From a virus: a DNA stretch of 64,000 nt. Position numbers and translations under genes: made by a program. Below are positions 17,380-26,344 of this stretch, piece after piece. The stretch lies in IMG/VR virus record IMGVR_UViG_3300030329_005488, positions 1 through 64,000 of that record. One strand, 5' to 3'. Every line of letters starts with the position of its first letter. Position 1 is the stretch's first letter. The notes below the pieces were generated by a model. That model was given only the letters and a program-made list of their open reading frames with translations. It had not been told where the DNA came from and ran no database searches.

Positions 17380-18101
17380 AGTTACACGCAAGATGCAATA
17401 ACTGTGGAGTTGTCACAGCGACAGCGAACCTCGATGAGAAAGAATCAGAATGGGGTGGATGGCCTTTCACTATTCAACCATGCTGCGGTCCATCATCGAA
17501 CCCTTGCATCTCGATTCACAAAGGCGCAGCACCAGCAGACGCTTGCTATGCTAACCACGTCACTGCTCCACTGTGGACAGTAGGAATGAGCCTTGCGCAT
17601 GTCTCTATTGAGATGCAAGTAATGGAGCGGAAGGACGACCCCTACCTGCGAGACTACCGACCACCTCTTGAGAATGTAACTCTCTGGGACATAAACCAAG
17701 TAGTTCTGAGTATGCTCCCCGCAAATGTGTATTCTTGGTTCGGTTTCCATGACAAGGAGAAGTCAGATGGGCAGAAGTTCATCAACATGATTGATGCTCT
17801 CAATGATTCCACACGAACCCCAGCAGGAACGCAGTGGGTAGGGGGAATCGGTGGAGGAAGATGGAATATTATGTTGATTCCCGACGAACACTATGGTCTC
17901 AAAGATGTGGGACCTTCCGCAGAGAGTCCTGTACGACTCGCTCTAAGATGGGGATTGCAAGACGAAGAGGCCACTGAAGAAGAGGCACTTGATTACCTCA
18001 ACAAATGGACAGACAGGGCTTACAATACTCAATGGGGATTCAAGGAAGAGAGTGGATTCGGATTGTACCTCTATCGAGATGGTAAACTGGAGTGTGTTTG
18101 A
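17376..18101 (+). CDS. Protein with N-terminal zinc motif and two TxW modules
   Basis: In this 241-residue product, residues 7-10 (CNNC) and 36-44 (CCGPSSNPC) likely bind metal. Two copies of a local module follow: 138-172 (MIDALNDSTRTPAGTQW) and 204-240 (ALDYLNKWTDRAYNTQWGF then FGLYLYRDGKLEC). The second copy matches the end of the 20812 protein closely. I do not know the domain. The duplicated module suggests binding a repeated or dimeric target. Confidence 0.7.
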   Translation: MKLHARCNNCGVVTATANLDEKESEWGGWPFTIQPCCGPSSNPCISIHKGAAPADACYANHVTAPLWTVGMSLAHVSIEMQVMERKDDPYLRDYRPPLENVTLWDINQVVLSMLPANVYSWFGFHDKEKSDGQKFINMIDALNDSTRTPAGTQWVGGIGGGRWNIMLIPDEHYGLKDVGPSAESPVRLALRWGLQDEEATEEEALDYLNKWTDRAYNTQWGFKEESGFGLYLYRDGKLECV

Positions 18102-18103
18102 AC

Positions 18104-18550
18104 ATGAGTAGCATACCAGCAGCCTGCGCTAAATGTCAGACTCCAACAAGGAGGTTCTCTACTACACAGAGAGCACATCAAATCTTATGCCCTGATTGTC
18201 AAGGTAAGTTGAGTGGGAAGAATGTATATTCCCGCAAGACTATGTCGATACAAGAATTAGAGAACAGACTCTCAGGTATTGAAAGAGACCTTCAGAGTAT
18301 GAAGGATGCGCAAGAGATAGCAATCAGTGGACTCAAGTACGAGATGCTACAATTACTTGAGGGCTATATTGAGAAGGCTGACTTGAAGATAGTCAAGCCT
18401 CTACTCGACGAAGTAGACTCACGATTCATGAGTAGATTCGTGACTGTGAATAACAGAACCAAGGTCAACACTCAACTCATCCACATGTTGGTTGAGGATT
18501 TACAAGATAACATTCCTGTACAAAGGAGGAAAAAATATGACGAGCAATGA
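18104..18550 (+). CDS. Zinc-ribbon plus coiled-coil protein
   Basis: This 148-residue product starts at ATG 18104 (GTG 18092 is possible). An N-terminal ribbon CAKC...CPDC (about 9-32) is followed by a predicted coiled coil (about 48-90) and a helical tail. It could be a transcription or adaptor protein. Not recognised. Confidence 0.6.
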   Translation: MSSIPAACAKCQTPTRRFSTTQRAHQILCPDCQGKLSGKNVYSRKTMSIQELENRLSGIERDLQSMKDAQEIAISGLKYEMLQLLEGYIEKADLKIVKPLLDEVDSRFMSRFVTVNNRTKVNTQLIHMLVEDLQDNIPVQRRKKYDEQ

Positions 18551-19139
18551 ACTGAAAAGAAAGACGAAAGCAGAACTGTTGGAACACATTGAATGGTTAG
18601 AGGAGAGAATGACTGAATGGCGAGAAAAGGAAAGCAGCCTAAGAATTAGCATGGGGAATGAAGAAGAGAAGCGCAATAACGCATTACAAACTCTGGACAT
18701 CGTATCATACGAAGGACTTGATAGTGCGCTTCAGCAGTATGACTTCATATCAGTGCATGATTTTGAGGAGAATCTCAGGGAACATGAGTACGAACTTCAA
18801 GACTTAGTCGCTGGCTCAATCAGTGACGAGGTGGAGTCGCAGATTGAAGACATCGATTGGTCATATCATGGTCTAATCACAGAGGACAACTTACAAGATG
18901 AGATGGAGAGGTATTCTATGGACCCATCAAGTCTCCTCTCTGAAGCATTGGATAATGTATGTGAGGATGGTAAGACGAAAGTTGCTGACCTCATCATCCA
19001 ACTTCAGAACGATGGACTTCTCACTACCCCGATGGAGGAATTGAAGTCTATACTGGCTGGGTTCGCATCACAGTTGAATGATTGTGCCTCGATGATGATG
19101 ACAGTCCTGAACGGAGGTGACGACAATGGCGCAGAATGA
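18537..19139 (+). CDS. Acidic helical protein, unknown
   Basis: AAAGGAGG (18520-18527) fixes ATG 18537. This 200-residue, very acidic, largely helical protein has an N-terminal coiled coil (about 5-55). Strong negative charge next to an ArdA-like gene makes DNA mimicry conceivable, but there is no homology to cite. Confidence 0.65.
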   Translation: MTSNELKRKTKAELLEHIEWLEERMTEWREKESSLRISMGNEEEKRNNALQTLDIVSYEGLDSALQQYDFISVHDFEENLREHEYELQDLVAGSISDEVESQIEDIDWSYHGLITEDNLQDEMERYSMDPSSLLSEALDNVCEDGKTKVADLIIQLQNDGLLTTPMEELKSILAGFASQLNDCASMMMTVLNGGDDNGAE

Positions 19140-20094
19140 AACGGAAGCATTGGTATCACACTTGACTTCCTTAACGGGAGACGAGCAGGAGAAATTGATT
19201 GACTGGTGTAAGGGAGGAGATGGTCATGGCCTCATGAGGTCAGACTTCTATTCCTTCTTGCCTGATGAGTTGGTCGATGGTATGAGTGAACGGACATGGA
19301 GTGACATGAATGTGATAGGATTCAGGGGCACTGATGAGGCATCTGTCGAACTCAGGAAATGGCTTAGGTATAATGGGAAGTTAGATTGTGAACCCATGCT
19401 TCGCTTCCTTATACATCAGCGTCGCCAATTGGAGGACGAGTCACTCTCTGATGAAGAGATGAGAGAATGGGGGGATGGATTGAGCAATGTAGTCTTGTTC
19501 GCATTCACACATCACGAAGATGAAATCACAGACTGGGTGAATCTCAATCGTGTTCGATGGTTGAAGACTTATTTCTCAGAGTCGAAGTCTGAATTGACGA
19601 CAGGTGAGAAGAACAGGATAGAGGAGACGGTCAGCAAACTCAAGGAGGGTCGCCACATGTTGACTTCAGATGGTGATTACGAAGGAGCAGATGATGCAGA
19701 GCGCTATCGAATTGATGCGACTGAATCTGAGTTGAGTTTCCATCAAGCCATGCATGAGAAGCATCTTGAGTATGAGGAGCGAGGCTTCACTGAGCAAGAT
19801 GCTCCTGATGGTTGGATTGTCGTGCCTGTTGTTATGGGGAGCCCCATGGGAATCGTCTACGGTGCTCCTCACTTTGATAACAGTGCATACATGCGTCGCC
19901 CTCTCGGTACTCACTACTGCGCCAAACCATATGTCGATGGTGTGCAGAACGGTCACATGCTTGGACGAGTGGCTCGTGTTGTCAACCCTAAACACAAGAA
20001 CACAATGATGGGGCGTGGTTCAGGCGCAAGAGTAGATGGCGAGGCCATCCTCTCTGCACTTGGATTTGATGATGCATTGGAAGTGACAGCATGA
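19126..20094 (+). CDS. Unknown 322-residue protein
   Basis: GGAGGTGA lies just before ATG 19126. The first about 200 residues are acidic and helical. The last about 100 (from DGWIVVPVVMGSPMGIVYGA) look like a beta-rich domain with conserved-looking His/Gly (APHFDN, GTHYCAK). The final codons coincide with a GGAAGTGACAGCATGA junction that also starts the next gene. Not recognised. Confidence 0.65.
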   Translation: MAQNETEALVSHLTSLTGDEQEKLIDWCKGGDGHGLMRSDFYSFLPDELVDGMSERTWSDMNVIGFRGTDEASVELRKWLRYNGKLDCEPMLRFLIHQRRQLEDESLSDEEMREWGDGLSNVVLFAFTHHEDEITDWVNLNRVRWLKTYFSESKSELTTGEKNRIEETVSKLKEGRHMLTSDGDYEGADDAERYRIDATESELSFHQAMHEKHLEYEERGFTEQDAPDGWIVVPVVMGSPMGIVYGAPHFDNSAYMRRPLGTHYCAKPYVDGVQNGHMLGRVARVVNPKHKNTMMGRGSGARVDGEAILSALGFDDALEVTA

Positions 20095-20243
20095 TGTTCG
20101 ACATTGAATTGGAGAGAAGGATAGGTGATGAGTTCTATTTCACACTCACACGTGAGGACGGAGTGAGAGGTAGGGTACAACTCAACATGAGGCTCATCGT
20201 TGAGACAGACTTTGATGACCACATTGAATGGGAGGATGATTGA
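20091..20243 (+). CDS. 50-residue acidic microprotein
   Basis: ATGATG starts inside the preceding stop, and the stop is directly followed by the next ATG. The 50-residue acidic product looks beta-rich (FYFTLTREDGVRGRVQL). Supported by packing and an upstream GGAAGTGA. Confidence 0.55.
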   Translation: MMFDIELERRIGDEFYFTLTREDGVRGRVQLNMRLIVETDFDDHIEWEDD

Positions 20244-20798
20244 ATGCAAGAAGTATTACATCACGGACAAAGAGTAGCACTTGGATGCTTGTCCTGTTAC
20301 AACGAAGGGCGATTGATATACAAGTGGCTGAACGCTGATGAACTGGAGGAAGCACATGAGTCAGGCAACCTTGCCAAAGCAGTATGCAGCAGAGCAGATA
20401 CCATCTACCACAAGAGGGACGAGTGGCACGTACAGGACTACGATGGTGAGATAGGCAGACTGCGCTTAGGTGAGAACCCCGACATCGAGAACCTCATTCA
20501 GATGATGAGACTCATAGATAATGACCCTGACAAATACGCAGTGGCATGCATAGCAGCCTACGATGCATACGAGTCACCCACTGCTGACGAAGTAGAAGAG
20601 ATTGCAGACATGATGCTTTATGTTGGAGACCAATTACTTGAGGACTACTTCATGGAGATGGCTTACGATTGTGGATACATCAAGAACGGAGACTATTGGG
20701 AATCATACATTGATTGGGAACACTATGCAAGAAACTGCATGTTTGATTACACCGAATACAAATATCGTGGCGACACATACTTGTTGCCACACCACTGA
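20244..20798 (+). CDS. ardA: ArdA-like anti-restriction protein
   Basis: This 184-residue product has the usual ArdA length (about 165-185) and layout. It has an N-terminal CLSCYNEGRLIYKWLNAD segment matching the YNxGxxxGxW start of the family, a central VQDYDGEIG, and a C-terminal YIDWEHYARN motif typical of ArdA. It is strongly acidic throughout. ArdA proteins imitate bent B-DNA and inhibit type I restriction-modification enzymes. The neighbours are small acidic unknown proteins, so this may be part of a counter-defence set transcribed early. Confidence 0.82.
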   Translation: MQEVLHHGQRVALGCLSCYNEGRLIYKWLNADELEEAHESGNLAKAVCSRADTIYHKRDEWHVQDYDGEIGRLRLGENPDIENLIQMMRLIDNDPDKYAVACIAAYDAYESPTADEVEEIADMMLYVGDQLLEDYFMEMAYDCGYIKNGDYWESYIDWEHYARNCMFDYTEYKYRGDTYLLPHH

Positions 20799-20811
20799 GG
20801 AGGAATGAAGA

Positions 20812-21135
20812 ATGGGAGAATACACAAAGGAAGACATAGGATGCTACTTCGATGGTGCGTTTGGCTATGACCATAATGCACTACGAGTATTGGACTTGGC
20901 TAAACAACATGGCTTCAATGAATGGTCGTCACGCCTTGAGCAACAGGCTTACTCACCCAATGGTGTGAAGGAAGAACACTATGAAGAGTGGATGGAAACA
21001 ATAGATAGGGCAGAGGACTACCTCAACGAACACACTACCCGACCCGACAACACATACTGGTCGTGGGAGGATGGAGACTTCGGACTATGGCAGTATGATG
21101 AGGATGGTGAATTAACATGCGAAATGCGAGAGTGA
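20812..21135 (+). CDS. Small acidic protein ending in the TxW module
   Basis: GGAGGAAT lies upstream of ATG 20812. In this 107-residue product, residues 66-104 (EDYLNEHTTRPDNTYWSW then FGLWQYDEDGELTCE) match the C-terminal module of the 17376 protein at most positions. It is acidic overall and lies directly after the ArdA gene. Function unknown. Confidence 0.65.
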   Translation: MGEYTKEDIGCYFDGAFGYDHNALRVLDLAKQHGFNEWSSRLEQQAYSPNGVKEEHYEEWMETIDRAEDYLNEHTTRPDNTYWSWEDGDFGLWQYDEDGELTCEMRE

Positions 21136-21347
21136 GTAAAGGGACATCGAGAAGCAAGCGAGAAATTATCAGAGACGTCGTGATTGAACATGGGCCTCTT
21201 ACAGCGAGAGAGATAGAAGAGTTGATGGTGGACCAGAAGATTAGGAATACACCTTCCACGACTTCAATCAGAGGACTCATCAAAGGTATTCCAGATATAC
21301 GTGCAGTGAGTGTAGGCTCGCCTGCACTGTACGGGGTGTGTGAGTGA
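21117..21347 (+). CDS. Small winged-helix-like DNA-binding protein
   Basis: This product has up to 76 residues. A GTG at 21132 in a GTGA overlap is an alternative start. A basic N-terminus is followed by a helix-turn-helix (GPLTAREIEELM) and a wing-like end. It is coupled by GTGA to the helicase gene. Probably a transcriptional regulator. Confidence 0.6.
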   Translation: MRNARVSKGTSRSKREIIRDVVIEHGPLTAREIEELMVDQKIRNTPSTTSIRGLIKGIPDIRAVSVGSPALYGVCE

Positions 21348-22672
21348 GCGATACTCTATACACATGGCAGTCGAAGGCTATCCAAGCATGGGAAGATGCA
21401 GACCAGCGTGGCACAGTGATGGCACCGACTGGTTCTGGGAAGACCAGAGTAGCCACCACCATCATCTCAGACTGGCGCAGGAATGCGTTAGAGAAGCAGG
21501 AAGGATATGGTATAGTCGTCGTCGTTCCCACTGTACGTTTGATGAAACAGTGGTACGACGTGATGACGAATGAACTCATGATGGATAGAGTTGGACGATA
21601 TGGTGGTGGCCACCTCGACAGGCATCTAAGTGTCCTTGTCGCTGTTGTGAACAGTGCGAGGAAACTATACTTCAGTAGCCCGAACACATTACTCATCTGT
21701 GACGAGGCTCATAGGATGGCCACCGAGAGGAATCGTGTCATCTTCGGCAACATGACTCACGATGCTGTGCTTGGGCTCAGTGCTACACCTGACCGTGCTG
21801 ATGGTAAGGATGTCACACATCTGACTGGGGACGTGGTGTATCGACTTGGTTATACTCAAGCAGTCGAGGATGGTGTGATACCAGAGTTCACTGTCAACAT
21901 TGTTCAGACCAAACTCAATGGCTTTGAGCGAGGGAAGTATAAGAAGATGACACGGACGATTGGAATGTTTGCCAGTAAGATTGCTGAGGTGTGGGGTAAC
22001 CGTAGCCCCATGACTATCCCTGAAGACCAAGATGAGAACGTCACCTTCTGGCGTAATGCTTGCATGGAGAGAAAACGTATGGTGAATGATAGTAAGGAGC
22101 GAGAGGATGTGCTCGACCATTTACTCTTACGTAATCGAGGAAAGAAGATTGCAGTCTTCCATGAGTCAGTCGATTCTATTGAGAGGATGGCGCATAAGTA
22201 TAGACAGGATGATGTCGAAGTCGATGTCTTCCACAGTGAAACGAAGGATGGTGACACTCAGTTCAACCGATGGTGCAACAGCGTACCCGACGAAGGGCGA
22301 GTGCTGTTCTCTTGTAAGGCACTCAAGGAGGGAATCAATGTACCTTCGATGGAGGTAGTCATCATGTTATCAGGTAGTAATGATGCTCGCTCTCGCATTC
22401 AAACTCTTGGCCGTGCTCTTCGTGGCACAGCAGCCGATGTCTATCTGCTCTACGCAGTAGGTACGACGGACAAGCGTGGCTGGCAAGAGATGGTTCAGGT
22501 CGGACAGATACCTCATCGGTTTCTACAACACACTATGTGGGACGGTTCTCGGATAGTCCCATTGGGAGTGACGCATGATGTGGGAGTCAAACCTCAAGGT
22601 GATTCATTAATGGATTTATTAGAATCATTATCAAAACTGCGCGAAAGTAATATTAACCACGCGCAGAAGTAA
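21344..22672 (+). CDS. SF2 helicase, XPB/UvrB-like two-domain type
   Basis: In this 442-residue product, motif I APTGSGKT (27-34), motif Ia VVVVPTVRLMKQW, motif II DEAH (about 119-122), motif III LSATP (about 146) and motif VI QTLGRALRG (about 352) are all present with normal spacing. Length covers just the two RecA domains, with no nuclease or DNA-binding extension. The start is GTG 21344 in a GTGA overlap. Such helicases remodel DNA in repair, replication restart or transcription. The exact role here is open. Confidence 0.88.
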   Translation: MSDTLYTWQSKAIQAWEDADQRGTVMAPTGSGKTRVATTIISDWRRNALEKQEGYGIVVVVPTVRLMKQWYDVMTNELMMDRVGRYGGGHLDRHLSVLVAVVNSARKLYFSSPNTLLICDEAHRMATERNRVIFGNMTHDAVLGLSATPDRADGKDVTHLTGDVVYRLGYTQAVEDGVIPEFTVNIVQTKLNGFERGKYKKMTRTIGMFASKIAEVWGNRSPMTIPEDQDENVTFWRNACMERKRMVNDSKEREDVLDHLLLRNRGKKIAVFHESVDSIERMAHKYRQDDVEVDVFHSETKDGDTQFNRWCNSVPDEGRVLFSCKALKEGINVPSMEVVIMLSGSNDARSRIQTLGRALRGTAADVYLLYAVGTTDKRGWQEMVQVGQIPHRFLQHTMWDGSRIVPLGVTHDVGVKPQGDSLMDLLESLSKLRESNINHAQK

Positions 22673-22693
22673 TATTCCAAAGAACGTGATACA

Positions 22694-24622
22694 ATGAGTG
22701 AACAAATGGAAATGGAAAGACGCACAGCAGTTTTCGCAACTACTGTGCTTGAAACAACGAATGACTTGGTGCGGTTCGTCTACCGCTCCCAAGTGTCAGA
22801 TGAACAGAGAACAGCAGCACCGAGAGATGCTATCGAAGGACGTAAGGGAATCAATCTCCCTGATGGTACCACTCTCTATGTGTTGAAAGATACCTCAATC
22901 GGGAATCAATCGTATCGAGTGGACATAGCATTCAGTGGGGACAGGGAACCTGTCTCCCCCACTGAGCCGATGCACATTGAGATTGTCGACATGGTAGAAC
23001 AAGGTGCTGCTATTGAGAACATACGTGAATACGTGAAACAAGAAAAAGAAGGAGGAAACGAAATGAAACAAGAAGAGGAAAAAGTGGACTTGGGAGGCTT
23101 ATTGGATAGTCTGTCTGCCATGAATGAACGAACGGAAGAGGAGCAGGTTACGACTGACAAAGTTGAACAGGCACTCTTGAATGATGAACCACAAGAGGAA
23201 GAGGACTGGGATGACACCGTCCCTAATTTCTCTGTGAGTGAAGAACAAGTGAACGAAACTATGGGAGATGCTGAAGTTGTCATCGAGACACCTAAGCCTA
23301 ACCTCAAAGAGACAGCATGGGACGGCGCTCTTTTGTCTGGCGGTCGTGATGATGACTCAGTCATATGGAGATTCGACCCACGCATGGCTCCTTGCTTCGT
23401 CCTCGTCAACGAGGATGCTGTGAACCGAGGAGAAGCCGCACCAGAGTTTGCCCGTGTGAACAACAAGAAAGGAGAGGCTGCGCTGTATGCGCTACTCAAT
23501 CCTACCCTCGCTGACGAGAAGCGACCGGCGGGAGCATCATTAGCAAGTGCTGGAGTGAGTTCCAAGTATGGATTGCTTGCTCACCCTGATTGGGTTGACC
23601 CGATACTGCGTGCTACCGCAGAAGTGGGTGGGGCACAAGCCAAAGTCACCTCATGGAAAGAGGGCGCGAAATGTAGAGTGGACCTCGATGTGAGTCAGGC
23701 TACTCAGAGTCGCAAAGAAGCAGCAACCAGAAGGAAGGAAGCGGGCGCATCTTTCCTCTCCCTCGATGCCTTTGGTGAGATGAACCAGATGCTCGATGGA
23801 ATGTACAAGTTTGGATTCGCTATTGAGAACAGCATTGATGGTAAGGGAGCATTCCACGCAGCCGCTATGGCTCTGCGTGTTTATTGTGGCAACCTTGCTT
23901 CGATGGGTGGCATTCAGGCTCTTTGGTCAGCGAGGCATACCAAGAATGTCATTGCCTCTATCAACTATGATGAGTTCGCATCGAACATCGTTGATGCCAC
24001 AATGGAACTGGAGAACTGGCTGATTAAGACTGAGATGTTGTCTTGGCTCCCAATGGATGTCCAACTCATGTCTCGTCTCATGTCAACTGCTGAGTCACAT
24101 GGTCTGTTGACTCTCCCCAGAGTCAAGTGGGAAGAGAAGGGAGGAGAACCAAAGGTCAGTGGAGGTCATCTCTGGCGTGTCATCGGAGATGGCTTCGTCA
24201 ACAATGAGCGACCTCACGTTGCTGTCTCTTCAGGAGATAAGAACACTTACTACCATGCTCTGAATGCGTTCACTGGTGCTTTCACTCACAAGCCTGAGTG
24301 GACAAGTAAGGACGGGAAGACTGTGATGAAGGGGAATGTTATCGGCATCGATGCACTCTCTAAGAAACTTCAGCGAACCAATGACATCTTCATGTCAGCA
24401 GCGACCAGTGGACTCGTAGCAGCGAAGAAGAAATGTGGTACAGGGGAGAACGGAACCCTCACTATGAATGACAAGGATGATGTGAAATCATACATCGCCG
24501 CTCATCCTGAAGTCATCTTCGTCCCTCATGTGACAAAGGACTCTCGTAACAAGAATCGCTCGACATTGAAATCAATCGTCGAGGTACCAACCATCGAGGA
24601 GGCATTGAACTTAGTAGGTTGA
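22694..24622 (+). CDS. DUF932-like phage/plasmid protein
   Basis: This 642-residue product has residues about 1-190 acidic and probably flexible. The rest contains IENSIDGKGAFHAAAMALRV (about 375-395) followed by YCGNLA, which resembles the nSHDGSsAFr...vCsN signature of DUF932 proteins of phages and plasmids. DUF932 has no firmly known function and is often near recombination or replication genes. Two GCGNNAGTAATATT direct repeats lie just before the start (22640-22675). The match is by eye, so it is moderate. Confidence 0.55.
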   Translation: MSEQMEMERRTAVFATTVLETTNDLVRFVYRSQVSDEQRTAAPRDAIEGRKGINLPDGTTLYVLKDTSIGNQSYRVDIAFSGDREPVSPTEPMHIEIVDMVEQGAAIENIREYVKQEKEGGNEMKQEEEKVDLGGLLDSLSAMNERTEEEQVTTDKVEQALLNDEPQEEEDWDDTVPNFSVSEEQVNETMGDAEVVIETPKPNLKETAWDGALLSGGRDDDSVIWRFDPRMAPCFVLVNEDAVNRGEAAPEFARVNNKKGEAALYALLNPTLADEKRPAGASLASAGVSSKYGLLAHPDWVDPILRATAEVGGAQAKVTSWKEGAKCRVDLDVSQATQSRKEAATRRKEAGASFLSLDAFGEMNQMLDGMYKFGFAIENSIDGKGAFHAAAMALRVYCGNLASMGGIQALWSARHTKNVIASINYDEFASNIVDATMELENWLIKTEMLSWLPMDVQLMSRLMSTAESHGLLTLPRVKWEEKGGEPKVSGGHLWRVIGDGFVNNERPHVAVSSGDKNTYYHALNAFTGAFTHKPEWTSKDGKTVMKGNVIGIDALSKKLQRTNDIFMSAATSGLVAAKKKCGTGENGTLTMNDKDDVKSYIAAHPEVIFVPHVTKDSRNKNRSTLKSIVEVPTIEEALNLVG

Positions 24623-24820
24623 ATACAACTTTCACCCTCCAAACGGAGGGTCAGGGGTAGTTTGGAGGGCCGTGCTTGTCCGTCTTGCATCTGTTCATCC
24701 CCTGACCCTCACCCATAACCCTGTGACCCCTCGCATGGGTCCGTGCTGATTACTACCATCTGAGATGGTCCAGTGCGAACCATGCAGGACAGGCCATCAG
24801 GGCCACAAGGAGAAATAACA
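24623..24820 (+). ncRNA. Structured untranslated region with interlocked inverted repeats
   Basis: This 198-bp gap lies between two genes in a region where genes otherwise overlap. CCCTCCAAA (24635-24643) pairs with TTTGGAGGG (24661-24669). GAGGGTCAGGGG (24646-24657) pairs with CCCCTGACCCTC (24699-24710). The order A-B-A'-B' means a pseudoknot or two mutually exclusive hairpins. ACCCAT/ATGGGT (24711, 24735) and ACCATC/GATGGT (24755, 24764) add two hairpins. It could be an RNA switch, attenuator or small RNA. It is not a tRNA. Confidence 0.5.
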
Positions 24821-25279
24821 ATGAAGAAAGTGAATAGACAAAAGAACGAGAAGAACGTAGAATATATTCTGCGCATAATAGAGAGCATGTCTGATGGTGG
24901 AACCATCAAAGATATACGTGCTCTCATGAATTCTGATAAGAAGAACGCAGCCATCAAGAGCCCATCAAGTGGCTCACTGAGTGTGACACTGAATCAAATG
25001 GTGAAGGAAGGATTGATTGAGAAGCAGAAAGGAGAGAGGGGATTGCCCACTTATCATCTCCCTCGACAGGAAGAAGTGATAGAGCAAGTAGAAAGACTCA
25101 ACCCTTCGGTCGCCATAGTGCCTCTTCAGTCATTGATTTCTCAAACTGTGAGAGACATGGAGTACATCGCCATCCGCATTCAGGCATTCATGGATGGGCA
25201 TGGAACACTGAGAACATTACAAGATGCATTAGGACGATGTATCACTGTGATGCAAGAAAGCCAGAAAGGTAGTGAGTGA
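24821..25279 (+). CDS. Winged-helix protein with coiled-coil tail
   Basis: AAGGAG 7 nt before ATG 24821 sets the start. This 152-residue product has a basic N-terminus, then a winged-helix-like fold (about 10-80: IIESMSDGGTIKDIRALM ... VKEGLIEKQKGERGLPTYHL), then a helical tail. The form is that of a DNA-binding regulator. It lies directly behind the structured RNA region. Confidence 0.65.
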   Translation: MKKVNRQKNEKNVEYILRIIESMSDGGTIKDIRALMNSDKKNAAIKSPSSGSLSVTLNQMVKEGLIEKQKGERGLPTYHLPRQEEVIEQVERLNPSVAIVPLQSLISQTVRDMEYIAIRIQAFMDGHGTLRTLQDALGRCITVMQESQKGSE

Positions 25280-25582
25280 ATGGTACAAGGAGATTGTAGT
25301 TGTAATGGAACTGTGTGTAAGGAAGGCTTCGGCTGGATATGGAAGACCGCAGACCTTGCACTCAATGCTCATCGTGGAGACATGTGGGCAGAGCCATGTG
25401 AACATTACCCTCCTGAGAATATGGTGGAGATAGAAGGGGTGGGGAAAATACCTCCTGCTCCTGAAGGGCTACCGATGAAACATCTTCTGACTTATCTCAA
25501 GGACAGGAAGGGCGCAAGGAAAGCGCAAAGTGGCTGGCATAGTAGTGAATTAGCAATGGAAGGTAAAAGGTGGAATCAATGA
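25280..25582 (+). CDS. Small Cys-rich protein, unknown
   Basis: This 100-residue product has CSCNGTVC near the N-terminus and CEHYPPE later. It starts immediately after the preceding stop and ends in ATGA. Not recognised. Confidence 0.6.
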   Translation: MVQGDCSCNGTVCKEGFGWIWKTADLALNAHRGDMWAEPCEHYPPENMVEIEGVGKIPPAPEGLPMKHLLTYLKDRKGARKAQSGWHSSELAMEGKRWNQ

Positions 25583-25803
25583 GCGCAGAACAAAGATTGG
25601 AAGAACTGAAAGATGAATTGATGGAACTGAAAAGGTCAGAAGAGATTCTGTATCGCGCTCTATCTTATGCTGAAGAAGCAGAGGATGCTTGCAGAGATGT
25701 GGGGATTCAACCTTCACATCATGCAGTGATGGAATTAGAGGATTGCCGTGCAGAAATACAGGGCCGCATCGAAGAGATAGAACTCAAGGTGGGAGATATA
25801 TGA
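25579..25803 (+). CDS. Small coiled-coil protein
   Basis: This 74-residue, almost entirely helical and highly charged product (EELKDELMELKRSEEILYRAL) has a likely helical hairpin. ATGA overlaps lie on both sides. Confidence 0.6.
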   Translation: MSAEQRLEELKDELMELKRSEEILYRALSYAEEAEDACRDVGIQPSHHAVMELEDCRAEIQGRIEEIELKVGDI

Positions 25804-26021
25804 TGAAGATTCAATGCCCTGATTGTAAAACCACATCGCCTGCGGATTTGACTTGGTGGATGAGAGGGACTTTTGGTTACACAGTTAATGGCGTCGTGGG
25901 CCGGACTCAGTTGGATGTCGATAGAGATTGTCCCGTCCATGAAGACGCAGGTTTCGATGCAGTCTCTTGTCAGTGTGGATATGAAAGTACTGATGAGAAG
26001 GATTTCATAGTGGAGGAATGA
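25800..26021 (+). CDS. Small zinc-ribbon protein
   Basis: This 73-residue product has CPDC (about 6-9) and CQCG near the C-terminus, with DCPVH between. The pairs frame a beta-rich domain as in zinc ribbons. It starts ATGATG over the previous stop. Confidence 0.6.
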   Translation: MMKIQCPDCKTTSPADLTWWMRGTFGYTVNGVVGRTQLDVDRDCPVHEDAGFDAVSCQCGYESTDEKDFIVEE

Positions 26022-26108
26022 ATGATGAAAGAAAAGATATACCTACAAGGGCCAATAGATGAAGAGACTGGATTACCCATTTGGGAATACTGGGAGATGA
26101 TTGAATGA
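26022..26108 (+). CDS. 28-residue microprotein
   Basis: GGAGG (26012-26016) precedes ATGATG 26022, and the stop overlaps the next gene by ATGA. The acidic, Trp-containing peptide starts MMKEKIYLQGPIDEE. Supported by ribosome site and coupling. Confidence 0.5.
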   Translation: MMKEKIYLQGPIDEETGLPIWEYWEMIE

Positions 26109-26344
26109 GTGACACAGACAAATACGAAGGATTGATTGATGCAGAAGGTTACATTGACTACGATGGAATAGACATCCTCCTGTCAGAAGTCAAACAGTTG
26201 CGTGAGATATTGGGCGACATCATAGCCATAGATGAATGGGGCGGTGATGGTAAAGATGTTGGTATCACCATCACATTTAGTGAAGGTGATTCCTTCATGG
26301 GTTGGTTAAGCAAGTGTGACGATGAGGTGAAGAGGAATGATTGA
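26105..26344 (+). CDS. MxDTD-family small protein 1
   Basis: This 79-residue product is the first of four consecutive genes that share a start (MSDTDKYEG here) and an EVKQLRE helix motif. The first 27 bases of this gene differ from those of the 26813 gene at only two positions. Acidic; function unknown. Confidence 0.6.
   Translation: MSDTDKYEGLIDAEGYIDYDGIDILLSEVKQLREILGDIIAIDEWGGDGKDVGITITFSEGDSFMGWLSKCDDEVKRND

Noticed and set aside
24646-24710. tRNA-like segment (long acceptor-like pairing, D-loop-like GGGTAGTTTGG, TTCA near the 3' side)
   Set aside because: Only 65 nt, no anticodon stem, and the would-be T stem does not pair; better explained as the A-B-A'-B' repeat structure.
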